A DNA stretch of 64,000 nt from JBHJGS01 sp050331575 (lineage in GTDB: Bacteria; Pseudomonadota; Alphaproteobacteria; Sphingomonadales; Rhodothalassiaceae), in NCBI GenBank assembly GCA_050331575.1, contig JBHJGS010000053.1:1-64000 (forward strand). The letters run 5' to 3'. The notes beneath the pieces are model-generated. The model did not search any database, had not been told where the DNA came from, and was given only the letters and a program-made list of their open reading frames with translations. This document shows, one piece after another, positions 46,106 through 55,195 of the stretch. A program made the translations under genes and the position numbers. Every line of letters starts with the position of its first letter. Within the stretch, counting starts at the first letter, position 1.

Positions 46106-48538
46106 TCATTGCCAACCGATCGGGCTACCGATCGGGCTACCGATCGGGCTGCCGGGCGGTACTGCCGGTGCGGCGGCCGGGCCGACGGCTTGGGCTGGCG
46201 CGGTCAGTTGCCGGTCGATACTGCGGGCCAGATAGACAGCCATGGGCACTGGTTGCTTAGCCAGGCGTCCCGACACGTCGGCCAGATAAGCCGCCAGGCC
46301 CGCGCGCACCTCCGGTGCCGCTGCCGCGTCCCCGGCCGTGCGCATAAGGGCGCCGATATAAGATCCCGCGACGCGCCAGCGCAGGGCGGCATCGGCTGGG
46401 TCGGCCTTGGCCGGGATCAGGGCGCGGTCCATCGCCAATAGGAGGTCCGCCAGACCGGGTTGGTCGGCTTTACGATCATGCTGCTCAATCAGCCGATACA
46501 GGCGCGCCGGGTGCAACAACGCGTCCAGGCTGATTTGGGCCGCGGCCTCAGCGGCGGCCAGGGCATCGAAGCCGGAGCCGGCATGGCTTTCGAAGCTTTC
46601 CCGCGCCACCGGCGCATCCAGGCTGCGCGAGGGCCGGGGCACAAGAAGGGCCAGCAGGGCCGGGTCCAGCCGCAGCACCTCCGGGGACAGCGTGGCCAGC
46701 ACGGCCTCGATCGCCCGGCGTTGGTCCGGCGCGGACACAAAGCGGGTGTTCGGCCGGTCGGTATCGCTGGCGGTCTTATAGACGAAATGGCGGCCGCCGA
46801 TCAGCTTGGCGGCGGCTTCGGTCTGGTAGCGGTGCGACAGATACAGCGGCACCAGGGCATGGCGCAGGTCAGACTGGTCGGCGCCGGCGGCCAGCACGCG
46901 CGGGCCGAACCGCTCCAGCCCGATCCGGCGCACCTCCAGCACGGTCTCAAGTTCGGCCACGGGGTCGGCGCCATTGTCCCACAGGCTGGCCTCGGCATGG
47001 GCGCTGCCGACGGAGCGCGCATGGGCATCGGAAATATAGCGCAGCCCCTGCGCCTGTGCCTCATCGGCCAGGCGCTCCAGATAGCTCGCCTCGTCCTCGC
47101 CGGTCGGCGGCGGCGCGTACAGCCAGGTGATCGCGAATTTATCCCAGGCGCCGATGCCGGTGTCATAAGCATCGGAGAAATCGATCGCGCCGTCCGCGCT
47201 CACCGACAGGCGGGGTGCGGGATAGTCCATGACCGACGCTCGATCTTGGGTCGAGGCGGCGAAATTGTGCGCCAGCCCCAGGGTGTGGCCGACCTCGTGC
47301 GCGGACAATTGGCGGATGCGCATCAAGGCCAGGCGCGTGGGGTCGTCAACCGCGCCGGTATTGTTGCGGTCCTTGCCGGCCAGGGTCTCGAAGATCAGCC
47401 GATCCTGGCGCACCCGCAAGGAGCCGAGCACGACATGCGCTTTGAGGATTTCGCCGGTGCGCGGATCGACCACGCTGGGGCCATAGGACCAGCCGCGGGT
47501 CTGGCGATGCACCCAGGAGATGACATTGTAGCGCGCGTCCAGCGGATGGGCGTCCTCCGGCAGCACCTTGACCTGAAATGCGTCCTTGAAGCCGGCCGCC
47601 TCGAACGCCTCGGCCCACCAGGCTGCCCCCTCGATCAGCGCCTGGCGCACGCGGTCAGGCGCGCCGGGATCGACATAATAGACGATCGGCTCGACCACCT
47701 CGCTCAGTGCGGCGTCGGGATCGGTCTTTTCAAGCCGGTGGCGGATCGCCAGGCGGGTCACCAGCTCGTCGTCAAGCGGTGCGGAATAGTCGGCGAAGGC
47801 GGCCGGAAACAGGCCGCCGGTGCGCGGGTCCCACTGGCGCGGCTGAAAGCCGTCATCGGGCAGGGCGATGAAGCTATGGTGCAGACCCAGGGTCACCGCG
47901 CGCGGATCCGGCGCGGTCTCGATCACTTCACGACCGGGGTCGCTGCTGGTCAGCGTCACCAGGGCTTCCAGCTCGACATTGTGCGGAAACGCCATGAGCG
48001 CCGCGGCATCGATCAGGCTGCGCTCGGTGTCCAACGAAAAACTGCCCTGGCCGGCATCTTTCAGGCGCGTGGCCAAGCCGACCGGGTCGCTGGTCACCAG
48101 GTCGGTGATGTCCACCAGCAGGCGGCCGTCTCCGTCCTCATCTTCGATGTTCCCGACCCACAACACAGACCGGGCGAAAGACTGGGCGACGGCGCGTTTC
48201 TCAGCCTCGTTGCCGCTGGCTCGATAGCGCCAATTCTCCGCCATCATGGCCAGCTTTGGGCCATAGCGTTCAAATGCCACCACGTGTGTCGGCCCGCCGG
48301 CGGTGCGATCGAGCCCAACGGGGTTGGAGCCGAGCCCGCGCGACAGGTAGCTGGTATAGATGTAGCGGCGAGCAGAGGCATCGGCTGGAAAGACGGCCAG
48401 CACCCGGTCCGTTTTCTCTTCTACATATAGGTCGAACAAGCCAGGGCGGTGGTCCAGATCGGCGAGTGTCTCTTGCCAATGTTCGGCTTGGGCGGTCGCT
48501 GACAGAAACAAGAGGCAGAGCGGCAAAAGCAGGCGCAT
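46106..48538 (-). CDS. Zinc-dependent metalloprotease (DUF5117/DUF4953 type)
   Basis: An 810-residue exported protease. The ATG at 48538 gives a signal peptide (LLLPLCLLFLSATAQA); a TTG at 48544 is an alternative. The N-terminal DUF5117-like region (RYIYTSYLSRGLGSNPVGLDR) precedes a metallopeptidase core with the extended zinc site HEVGHTLGLAHNFAAS. A long C-terminal region of unknown role ends in repeated GSPI units. Physiological substrates are unknown. It converges with queA across 49 bp and precedes no operon partner. Confidence 0.88.
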   Translation of the reverse strand: MRLLLPLCLLFLSATAQAEHWQETLADLDHRPGLFDLYVEEKTDRVLAVFPADASARRYIYTSYLSRGLGSNPVGLDRTAGGPTHVVAFERYGPKLAMMAENWRYRASGNEAEKRAVAQSFARSVLWVGNIEDEDGDGRLLVDITDLVTSDPVGLATRLKDAGQGSFSLDTERSLIDAAALMAFPHNVELEALVTLTSSDPGREVIETAPDPRAVTLGLHHSFIALPDDGFQPRQWDPRTGGLFPAAFADYSAPLDDELVTRLAIRHRLEKTDPDAALSEVVEPIVYYVDPGAPDRVRQALIEGAAWWAEAFEAAGFKDAFQVKVLPEDAHPLDARYNVISWVHRQTRGWSYGPSVVDPRTGEILKAHVVLGSLRVRQDRLIFETLAGKDRNNTGAVDDPTRLALMRIRQLSAHEVGHTLGLAHNFAASTQDRASVMDYPAPRLSVSADGAIDFSDAYDTGIGAWDKFAITWLYAPPPTGEDEASYLERLADEAQAQGLRYISDAHARSVGSAHAEASLWDNGADPVAELETVLEVRRIGLERFGPRVLAAGADQSDLRHALVPLYLSHRYQTEAAAKLIGGRHFVYKTASDTDRPNTRFVSAPDQRRAIEAVLATLSPEVLRLDPALLALLVPRPSRSLDAPVARESFESHAGSGFDALAAAEAAAQISLDALLHPARLYRLIEQHDRKADQPGLADLLLAMDRALIPAKADPADAALRWRVAGSYIGALMRTAGDAAAAPEVRAGLAAYLADVSGRLAKQPVPMAVYLARSIDRQLTAPAQAVGPAAAPAVPPGSPIGSPIGSPIGWQ
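46116..46151. repeat. 12-bp tandem repeat (three copies) at the 3' end of the metalloprotease gene
   Basis: Three units of CCGATCGGGCTA, the last ending in G, start at 46116, 46128 and 46140. On the gene's strand they encode GSPI repeated three times just before the C-terminus. Each unit also contains the near-palindrome CGATCG. Confidence 0.9.
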
Positions 48539-48604
48539 GCGCAAATCCTAAGCAAGAGGCGGGCAGGGGCTGTCTGGTTGCCCAAGCTGCCCGCCCCTGC
48601 ACGG

Positions 48605-49138
48605 CTATGCAAGCCTGCGCTGCCGGCCGGTGAGTGCGGCCCGGCGCAGCCCCAAGAGCGCCGCACAGCATAGGAATGCCACGACCGCCAGAGCGAACAA
48701 GCTGGGATCGGCTTGACAATTCGGTGCCGCCAGGATCGCCGCGCGGTCAGGCGCGGTGCCGCCGGCAACCGTGTCGATCAACGGACAGCCGGTGCCGTCC
48801 ACCAAGGGCACGGCCACACCAAGAGCCGTGAACAGGTGGAAGAACAGCGCGCCGCTGAGCACCCCCAGGCCGAGCAAGGCGCCGATCGCCTGCAGCCGCG
48901 GCACGGCGATGCCGGCCAAGAGCAGGAGCGCGGCGATCAGTTCCACCACGCCCACCACCGGCGCTTGAAACGGTCCGCCAATAAACAGGCCGGGCAAACC
49001 CCATTGGGCGAAGCTATATTCGATCAGTCCAAAGATCTGCTGACTGTCCGGCGAGCCGGTGAATTTGAAGAACAGCGATTGGATGAAAATCAAAGCGGGA
49101 ATGACGGCAAGCAGGATCAGTCCGATACGTTTGGCCAT
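48605..49138 (-). CDS. DoxX-like family integral membrane protein
   Basis: A 177-residue protein with four hydrophobic helices. KRIGLILLAVIPALIFIQSLFFKFTG at the N-terminus, ELIAALLLLAGI in the middle and the FFHLFTALGV stretch fit the DoxX/DoxD-like superfamily. A loop between helices 3 and 4 holds two cysteines (TGCPLID and APNCQAD). The function of such proteins is uncertain; some are linked to quinone or thiol redox processes. The ATG at 49138 is preferred. It diverges from the M20 gene across 173 bp with no recognisable gene. Confidence 0.75.
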   Translation of the reverse strand: MAKRIGLILLAVIPALIFIQSLFFKFTGSPDSQQIFGLIEYSFAQWGLPGLFIGGPFQAPVVGVVELIAALLLLAGIAVPRLQAIGALLGLGVLSGALFFHLFTALGVAVPLVDGTGCPLIDTVAGGTAPDRAAILAAPNCQADPSLFALAVVAFLCCAALLGLRRAALTGRQRRLA

Positions 49139-49311
49139 AAAGCGTCTCCGACGGCAAGGTTTGGTCAAGACCATCGCGGTCTGATGCACAATTAGGACGC
49201 CGACTGCCGCCTTACAGGCACAAATCTGTGCGCCCGGCGTCATCGCCGGTTTTGACAAGCGCGGGCGCAGGCGCCATGATTCCGCTTTCACCAGGATAAG
49301 GGACCAGGGGC

Positions 49312-50664
49312 ATGCGCATTGTCTTGGCGGTAGCCGTTGCGGCCTATCTGTCCGGCTCTGCTCTGGCCGACGGGCTGAGCAAGGCGGTTGAGGCCGATTA
49401 TGACTATCTGTTCGATCTGTACCGGCACTTCCACGCCAATCCCGAGCTGAGCTATCGCGAGGAAAAGACCGCCGCGCGCTTGGCCGCGGAGTTGAAGGCG
49501 CTCGGCTTTGAGGTCACCGAGAAGTTCGGCCGCTATAAGGGCCGGCCGGACCTGACCAGCCATGGTCTGGTCGCCGTGATGGAGAATGGCCAGGGCCCGA
49601 CCCTGCTGATCCGCGCGGATATGGACGGGCTGCCGGTGGAGGAGAAGACCGGGGTTTCCTATGCCTCCAGGGCGCGTCAGGTCGACGATGATGGCGAAGA
49701 AAAATTTGTCATGCATGCCTGCGCGCATGACACGCATATGACGATCCAGGTCGGCACCGCTCGGCGTCTGGTGGAGATGAAGGATCAATGGCGCGGCACC
49801 CTGGTGCTGGTCGGCCAGCCGGCCGAAGAACGCATCGGTGGCGCCAAGGCGATGATCGATGCCGGCCTGTTTAAGACATTCCCCACGCCGGACTATAATC
49901 TGGCGCTGCACACCACCGGTTCGCTGCCGTCGGGCCATATCGCCATGGTCAGCGGCCCGGCGCTGGCCTCGTCCGACAGCGTTGACATCACGATCTACGG
50001 CATCGGCGGGCATGGCGCCTATCCCCATGGCACCAAGGACCCCGTGGCGCTGGCCGCCTATATCATCACCGGGTTGCAGACCATCGTCAGCCGCGAGACC
50101 GACCCCTTGGACAGCGCCGTGGTCACGGTCGGTTCGATCCATGGCGGCACCAAGCACAATATCATCTCCGATCGGGTCGACCTGCAGCTGACCATTCGCA
50201 CCTTCAAGGAAGAGACCCGGCAACGCGTGCTGGACAGCATCGAGCGCATCGCGGTCAATCAGGCGCGCGCCTTCGGCCTGCCGGACGACAAGCTGCCCAA
50301 GGTGGAGCTGCATGGCGGGGAAGGCGTCGGCCCCACGGTGAATGACCCGGTGCTGACCGCGCGCATCATGGACACGCTGGCCGACCGCTTCGGGCGCGAC
50401 CGCATCATCACCGCCACGCCGGTGATGGGGGCGGAGGATTTCTCTGAATTCGGCAAGACCGAGGAGGATATTCCCAGCCTGATCTTCTGGGTCGGCGGCG
50501 CCGATCCGGCGAAATTCCGCGAGGCGCGGGCGCGCGGTCAGTCGCTGCCGTCCAACCATTCGCCGCTGTTCGTGCCGCAGCCGGAACCGGTGCTGACCAT
50601 GGGCGTGGAGGCGATGACAACAGCAGCGCTGGAGCTTTTGGGCAAACCGCAGGCCGGCAATTGA
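49312..50664 (+). CDS. M20 family amidohydrolase, exported
   Basis: A 450-residue metal-dependent amidohydrolase of the hippurate hydrolase/IAA-amino acid hydrolase group. A signal peptide (RIVLAVAVAAYLSGSALA) is followed by HFHANPELSYREEKT, LIRADMDGLPVEEKTG, the metal ligands in MHACAHDTHM and GQPAEERIGGAKAMI, and a dimerisation domain. It probably hydrolyses N-acyl amino acids or small amides in the periplasm. It is a single gene, converging with the crotonase gene. Confidence 0.92.
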   Translation: MRIVLAVAVAAYLSGSALADGLSKAVEADYDYLFDLYRHFHANPELSYREEKTAARLAAELKALGFEVTEKFGRYKGRPDLTSHGLVAVMENGQGPTLLIRADMDGLPVEEKTGVSYASRARQVDDDGEEKFVMHACAHDTHMTIQVGTARRLVEMKDQWRGTLVLVGQPAEERIGGAKAMIDAGLFKTFPTPDYNLALHTTGSLPSGHIAMVSGPALASSDSVDITIYGIGGHGAYPHGTKDPVALAAYIITGLQTIVSRETDPLDSAVVTVGSIHGGTKHNIISDRVDLQLTIRTFKEETRQRVLDSIERIAVNQARAFGLPDDKLPKVELHGGEGVGPTVNDPVLTARIMDTLADRFGRDRIITATPVMGAEDFSEFGKTEEDIPSLIFWVGGADPAKFREARARGQSLPSNHSPLFVPQPEPVLTMGVEAMTTAALELLGKPQAGN

Positions 50665-50697
50665 TCGGCCCGCCCATGCGCCCCGGCTGGCCCAAGG

Positions 50698-50715
50698 GTC
50701 GGCGGCACCGCCGAC
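50698..50715. terminator. Hairpin between convergent M20 and crotonase genes
   Basis: The arms GTCGGCGG (50698-50705) and CCGCCGAC (50708-50715) are perfect reverse complements with a 2-bp centre. No T-run follows on either strand, so intrinsic termination would be weak; the position between convergent genes supports a bidirectional transcript-end role. Confidence 0.4.
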
Positions 50716-50732
50716 GATAGGCTGGGGATGGG

Positions 50733-51506
50733 TTAGGCTTTGTCCACGGCTGTGCCGTGCCGCCCCGCGCCGGCGGCAAAGCGGTCTGCGCCTGCCCGTG
50801 TTTCGCCGCTGTCAATGACCTTGCGACCGCGCTCGAATTCCAGGCGCCAGGCGGCGTCGTGTGGCAGCGACCATTGGTCCAGCACCGTCGCCCGGTCGCT
50901 GCGCAGGCATAGCTGGGGCAGGGCGGCCAGCTCCGTTGCCAGCTTCACGGCGGTTTCGAATGCATCGCCGGCCGCGCACACCCGATTGGCCAAACCGATG
51001 GCCTGCGCTTCCGCCGCATCGACACCGCGGCCGGTCAGGATCATGTCCAGCGCCCGGGACTGACCGATCAGCCGAGGCAGTCGGATGGTGCCCAGATCGA
51101 TCAGCGGCACGCCGAAGCGCCGGCAATAAACCCCGAACACGGCGGTCTGGGACGCCACGCGCAGGTCGCACCACAGCGCCAGTTCCAGCCCGCCGGCCAC
51201 GGCATGGCCTTCCACCGCTGCGATCACCGGTTTGGACAGGTTCAGCCGGCTGGGCCCCATCGGCGCCGGGCCGTCACTGTCCAGCGGATTGGATTGTCCC
51301 TGCGCGAGGGCCTGCAGATCCGCGCCCGCGCAGAAGGTGCCGCCGGCGCCGGCAAGCACCGCCACGCTCGCGCCATCGTCGGCATCGAACGCCAGAAACG
51401 CCTCATAGAGCGCTAGGGCGGTGGCCTGGTCCACGGCATTGCGCCGCTCAGGCCGGTTGATGGTGACGGTGGTGACCGGGCCATGGGCTGTGACATCCAC
51501 GCTCAT
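50733..51506 (-). CDS. Crotonase/enoyl-CoA hydratase family protein
   Basis: A 257-residue crotonase-fold protein acting on an acyl-CoA. The oxyanion-hole segments are AGAGGTFCAGADLQAL and EGHAVAGGLELALWCDLRVAS. The ATG at 51506 (MSVDVTAHGPV) is preferred over the longer open frame. The acyl-CoA substrate and whether it hydrates, isomerises or hydrolyses cannot be read from these motifs. It diverges from the DUF547 lipoprotein gene across 80 bp. Confidence 0.9.
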   Translation of the reverse strand: MSVDVTAHGPVTTVTINRPERRNAVDQATALALYEAFLAFDADDGASVAVLAGAGGTFCAGADLQALAQGQSNPLDSDGPAPMGPSRLNLSKPVIAAVEGHAVAGGLELALWCDLRVASQTAVFGVYCRRFGVPLIDLGTIRLPRLIGQSRALDMILTGRGVDAAEAQAIGLANRVCAAGDAFETAVKLATELAALPQLCLRSDRATVLDQWSLPHDAAWRLEFERGRKVIDSGETRAGADRFAAGAGRHGTAVDKA

Positions 51507-51586
51507 AAGACGCGCTCCTTGCTGGACGGGGGCGAGGATGATCCCACCTGATAGGGACGATCGGATCAAGATGGGGGAGATGAGGC

Positions 51587-52432
51587 ATGCGGATTTGGCT
51601 TGTGCCGCTGGTGCTGCTTCTGGGCGCCTGCACCACGGTGGAACGGCTTTACCTGCCCAGCGCCAAGGTGCAGGACACCCACTGGCAGCAGGCAACCGCG
51701 GGCACCGGGGCTGTCGATCACGGCGCCTGGGCGGTGTTTCTTGACCGCTATGTCAGGCAAAGCCCGGATGGCGTGCATCTGGTGGATTATGGCGCCGTGA
51801 CGCCGGCCGATGAAACCGCCCTGCTTGGCTATTTGGAGCGACTACAGGCGGTCAAGGTCACCGACCTGCCGCGCATGGAGCAGCTGGCCTTCTGGATCAA
51901 TCTTTATAACGCAGTGACGGTGCGCACCGTTTTGGAGGCCTATCCCGTTGACAGTATTCGGGACATTTCCTTGGGCGGGGTGCTCAGCGTCGGACCCTGG
52001 GGCGAGGACTTGGTGACCGTGGAGGACCGGGCCTTGTCGCTGAACGATATCGAGCACAAGATCGTGCGCCCGGTGTTCCAGGATCCCCGCATTCACTATG
52101 CGCTGAATTGCGCGGCCTATCAGTGCCCGAATTTGCGCGCCGAACCGTATCGCGGCGCGGTGTTGGACGCGCAGTTGAACGCCCAGGCGCGGGCTTATGT
52201 GAATGATCCGCGCGGGGTCACGGTCAAGCCGGACGGTGATCTGGTGCTGTCCAAGATTTATGTCTGGTTCAAGGAGGATTTCGGGGGCTCCGAAGCGGTG
52301 GTGCTGGAGCATCTGAGCCAATATGCCGAGGGTCCGCTGTTCGACACCCTGACCGCTGATCCCGACATCGACGACTATGTCTATGACTGGTCGTTAAACG
52401 ATGCCGCCCGGCTGGCCGCACCGGGCAGTTGA
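51587..52432 (+). CDS. DUF547 domain lipoprotein
   Basis: A 281-residue exported protein with a lipobox (LVLLLGAC), so it is probably a lipid-anchored envelope protein. The DUF547 core is clear: FWINLYNAVTVRTVLEAYPV, LSLNDIEHKIVRPVFQDPRIHYALNCAAYQCPNL and the C-terminal LSKIYVWFKEDFGGS. The family has a papain-like arrangement with conserved Cys and His, but its activity is unproven. GGGGGAGA precedes the ATG. Confidence 0.88.
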   Translation: MRIWLVPLVLLLGACTTVERLYLPSAKVQDTHWQQATAGTGAVDHGAWAVFLDRYVRQSPDGVHLVDYGAVTPADETALLGYLERLQAVKVTDLPRMEQLAFWINLYNAVTVRTVLEAYPVDSIRDISLGGVLSVGPWGEDLVTVEDRALSLNDIEHKIVRPVFQDPRIHYALNCAAYQCPNLRAEPYRGAVLDAQLNAQARAYVNDPRGVTVKPDGDLVLSKIYVWFKEDFGGSEAVVLEHLSQYAEGPLFDTLTADPDIDDYVYDWSLNDAARLAAPGS

Positions 52433-52471
52433 CTGTCAAGTTGACCTGTCAAGTTGACCTGGACAGTTGAC
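52428..52471. repeat. GTTGAC direct repeats with two GTCAAGTTGAC palindromes
   Basis: GTTGAC occurs at 52428, 52440, 52453 and 52466, spaced 12 to 13 bp. Two identical 11-bp palindromes GTCAAGTTGAC lie at 52435-52445 and 52448-52458. The array begins at the DUF547 stop codon and lies between it and the convergent DsrE-like gene, so it may be a transcript-end structure, a tandem duplication or a protein-binding array. Confidence 0.6.
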
Positions 52472-52527
52472 CCGGCCTGCCCCGTTTCACCCGACCCCTC
52501 GCCATCGTGGGTTCACGGGCCAAGGTC

Positions 52528-53067
52528 CTAGAAGGGGTTCAGGGAATATCCTTGGTCGTCCAGCAGCGCGTGGGCGGTGATCGCCGAAAGCGACAGTGCG
52601 GCCTGCGGCAGAAGATCGCTGGCATCAACGCCCTGCGCGGCTGCGGACTGGCCGCAGACGATGATCCGCACCTTCTGCTCAGCAAGCGCTGCAATCAGCG
52701 CGGCATTGGCATTGTCCACCCCGTTGCGCTGCGCGTAGAGGTCCTGGGTCATTTCCAGAACCGCGGGCCCGTGGATCACCAGCGCCAGGTCGATATGCTC
52801 GGGGTCAAGGCCAGCCCTGGCATGCATGTTGAAAACGCGGGCCGCGGTTTCCAGCTTTCGATTGATCTGTCCCGGCTCGGCCGCCTCGGTGATGTCGAAG
52901 CGCACCTTCAGTCGGAAATCCTCTGGCAAGGGTTCGGCGGCAGGGATCGCCACGGCCGGCCCGAACGCCTTGATCACCGGGCCGGTGGTGAAGCCGGATG
53001 GCGTCTGTGCGCCCGCGGCCGGGCCAAGCAGGCTGAGCGCACAGGCAAGCAATAGGGGGCGAGGCAT
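52528..53067 (-). CDS. DsrE/DsrF-like family protein, exported
   Basis: A 179-residue protein with a signal peptide (PRPLLLACALSLLGPAAGA). The DsrE-like fold is seen in LKVRFDITEAAEPGQINRKLETAARV, DLALVIHGPAVLEM and VRIIVCGQSAAAQGVDASDLLP, including the cysteine that carries sulfur in related sulfur-transfer proteins. Periplasmic DsrE relatives have unknown roles. It converges with the DUF547 gene. Confidence 0.82.
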   Translation of the reverse strand: MPRPLLLACALSLLGPAAGAQTPSGFTTGPVIKAFGPAVAIPAAEPLPEDFRLKVRFDITEAAEPGQINRKLETAARVFNMHARAGLDPEHIDLALVIHGPAVLEMTQDLYAQRNGVDNANAALIAALAEQKVRIIVCGQSAAAQGVDASDLLPQAALSLSAITAHALLDDQGYSLNPF

Positions 53068-53222
53068 CGCAAAATCCCTCCAATAGCGTCAGGACAGCCG
53101 CAAGGCTTGCGCGAGCCGGGGCGAAAATCAAGCGGCGAGGCGCGCTGCAGCGGTTATCAGGGGATACCGCTGGGATTGCTCAAGGCTTGCGCCGGCAAAC
53201 CGGGTCATGCCAAAGCCCCGGC

Positions 53223-54038
53223 ATGATCGATCAATTGGGGCGCCGCGTTGCCGTGCCCGCCGTGCCCGCCGTGCCACGCCGAATAGTTTCGCTGTGTCCG
53301 TCGACCACGGAAACGGTGATTGCGTTGGCGGGGGCTGACAGGCTGGTCGGGCGCACGGCCTACTGCACCCGGCCGGCCGACACGGTTGCAGCGATCGCGG
53401 AGGTCGGTGGCACCAAGACGGTGGATGTCGATGCCGTGGCGCGGCTCAATCCAGATCTGATTGTCAGTGTCCGCGAAGAGAATGACCGCTCGCAGATCGA
53501 CGCGCTGGCGCAACGCTTTGCCACCATTGTCCTGGACCCGATAGACATCGACACGATGCTGGCAGCGGTGCGTCTGATCGGCCAGGCGGTTGGCCAGGCC
53601 GCCGCCGGGGCAGATTTGGCCCAGCAGATTGATCAGGCTCTGAGCCGGCTCGCCGCCGCGGGCCAGCAGCGCGTGCTCTACCTGATCTGGCGCAAGCCCT
53701 TTATGGCTGCCGGCGCCGGGACTTATATCGATGCGCTGCTGCGCCGCTTAGGGCTGCTCAATGCCGCCGCACAGCTTCCGGGCCGCTATCCGGCGCTGAC
53801 GGCGGCGTCGATCACCGCGGTTCGGCCGGCGATCGTCCTGGCCGCATCGGAGCCTTTCCCGTTCAAGGCCAAGCATCTGGTGGAACTGGAGGCGGTGTTC
53901 GGCTGTCCTGCTCTGCTGGTTGATGGCGAAGCGTTCGGCTGGCATGGCGTGCGGCTGTTGCAGGCCGTGACCATCTTGCGCGACACCGTGCGCGACATCG
54001 CCGCGCGGACGGCCGCGGCGCCAGTGTCAGAATTTTAA
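53223..54038 (+). CDS. Helical-backbone metal receptor / BtuF-like substrate-binding protein without signal peptide
   Basis: A 271-residue protein of the cobalamin/iron-siderophore binding-protein fold. RRIVSLCPSTTETVIALAGADRLVGRTAYC, LNPDLIVSVREEN and YLIWRKPFMAAGAGTYIDALLRRLG fit the BtuF-like group. The start at 53223 leaves no export signal, as in many stand-alone members of this group, so it may be cytoplasmic or poorly exported. No transporter permease or ATPase gene and no cobalamin riboswitch is visible beside it. Confidence 0.8.
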   Translation: MIDQLGRRVAVPAVPAVPRRIVSLCPSTTETVIALAGADRLVGRTAYCTRPADTVAAIAEVGGTKTVDVDAVARLNPDLIVSVREENDRSQIDALAQRFATIVLDPIDIDTMLAAVRLIGQAVGQAAAGADLAQQIDQALSRLAAAGQQRVLYLIWRKPFMAAGAGTYIDALLRRLGLLNAAAQLPGRYPALTAASITAVRPAIVLAASEPFPFKAKHLVELEAVFGCPALLVDGEAFGWHGVRLLQAVTILRDTVRDIAARTAAAPVSEF

Positions 54039-54121
54039 CCCTTGGCGCGCAGGACTATCGCTTTGTATGCGTGTTGAGGGGCCTCATTGTTCGGCCCCGT
54101 GCCGTTTTGCAAGAGCCGCCG

Positions 54122-55045
54122 ATGGCCGTTCGTCCCCCGCTTGTGCGTGTCGCTGCTGACCCAGCCGTTCTGCAGTTCAGCTATTCTAGTCCGGCGCAGT
54201 CGCGCTCGCGCCGGCTGCTGATCCAAGCGGTCGAGCGCGCCGGCGGGCAACGGCGCCTGAAACGCCTGTATGAAGATCAGGTCGCCGCCGGTACACAGCA
54301 GGGTGGCGATTTCTTCGCGCTGGCCGTGGCCGCGTTGGGGCTGGATGTGCGAGTCGATCACGCCGCCCTGGCGCGGGTGCCGACCACCGGGCCCATTCTC
54401 TTCGTGGCCAACCATCCCTATGGTGTGCTGGACGGGCTGGTGTTGACCTGGTTGGCCAGCCAGGTGCGTCCGGACGTGAAGGTGCTTGCCAATGCGCTAC
54501 TTTGCCGGGCCCCCGGCACATGGGAGCATCTGCTCCCGGTCGATTTTGATGCCACTGAGGAGGCGCAACGGACCACCCTGGCCAGCCGCATCGCCGCGCA
54601 AAAATGGCTAAAGGCAGGACATGCCGTCGGCATTTTTCCCGGCGGTGGCGTCTCCACCTCTCCCCAGGCGTTGCGAGGGCCCGCATGCGACCCGCCGTGG
54701 CATCCTTTTACCGCCAAGCTGATCCTGGGCGCCAAGGCGACAGTGGTGCCGGTCTATTTCGCAGGGCAGAATTCGCGCCTGTTTCAGATTGCCAGCCACC
54801 TTAGCTACACCCTGCGCCTATCCCTGTTGTTTCGGGAGACCGTGCGGCGCATCGGCACGCGCTTGGAGGTCTCGGTCGGGGCGCCGATTGCCTTTGAGGA
54901 GTTGGCCGTGACGGGGGATCGCCTGGCCCTGGTGCGGGATCTGCGGCATCGGACCTTCGCCTTGGCTCAGGGCCATGCCCCGAAACAGCCGCTGGAAGCC
55001 TATGCCGCGGAGTTTCATTTCCCCCGCCGGGTGAGTTTTCGCTAG
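54122..55045 (+). CDS. Lysophospholipid acyltransferase family protein (PlsC-like)
   Basis: A 307-residue acyltransferase. The segment ILFVANHPYGVLDGLVLTWL has an NHP(Y/F)GxLDG motif corresponding to the catalytic HxxxxD, and AVGIFPGGGVST corresponds to the glycerol-binding block. The C-terminal part (VTVGAPIAFEEL-like, VSVGAPIAFEEL here) fits the family. It lacks long hydrophobic helices, as in OlsA- or hemolysin-type acyltransferases, which acylate lysolipids. The preferred start is the ATG at 54122. Confidence 0.85.
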   Translation: MAVRPPLVRVAADPAVLQFSYSSPAQSRSRRLLIQAVERAGGQRRLKRLYEDQVAAGTQQGGDFFALAVAALGLDVRVDHAALARVPTTGPILFVANHPYGVLDGLVLTWLASQVRPDVKVLANALLCRAPGTWEHLLPVDFDATEEAQRTTLASRIAAQKWLKAGHAVGIFPGGGVSTSPQALRGPACDPPWHPFTAKLILGAKATVVPVYFAGQNSRLFQIASHLSYTLRLSLLFRETVRRIGTRLEVSVGAPIAFEELAVTGDRLALVRDLRHRTFALAQGHAPKQPLEAYAAEFHFPRRVSFR

Positions 55046-55098
55046 CCATTGTGTGGACCGCGCAACTTTGTCCGACCGAATGCTATCGCACGGCGGGT

Positions 55099-55122
55099 CC
55101 AATCGCTCGGATAGTGCCCTAA
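55099..55122. repeat. Degenerate half copy of the TTAGGGCA palindromic element
   Basis: The sequence TCGGATAGTGCCCTAA at the end of this stretch matches the right terminus of the element at 55953-55975 (TCGGATCCTGCCCTAA) except for two bases. The left arm is not convincing. It lies between the acyltransferase and DUF2807 genes. Confidence 0.4.
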
Positions 55123-55155
55123 ACCATCGGACAGTGGCAAAGGCTGGCCTATATC

Positions 55156-55180
55156 ATTACAGATTATATCGATCTGTAAT
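55156..55180. promoter_or_regulatory. 25-bp palindrome (9-bp arms) upstream of the DUF2807 gene
   Basis: The arms ATTACAGAT (55156-55164) and ATCTGTAAT (55172-55180) are perfect reverse complements separated by 7 bp. It lies 15 bp upstream of the ATG, where a dimeric repressor of TetR, PadR or similar type would block expression. No regulator gene is adjacent. Confidence 0.65.
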
Positions 55181-55195
55181 AAATGGAGCCGCCCC

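Noticed and set aside
46460..48430. Plus-strand open frame of 656 codons opposite the metalloprotease gene
   Set aside because: Antisense shadow; the protease on the other strand has a signal peptide and a full zinc motif.
53068..53222. Cobalamin riboswitch before the BtuF-like gene
   Set aside because: No conserved B12-box-like sequence or suitable secondary structure was recognised in the 155-bp leader.
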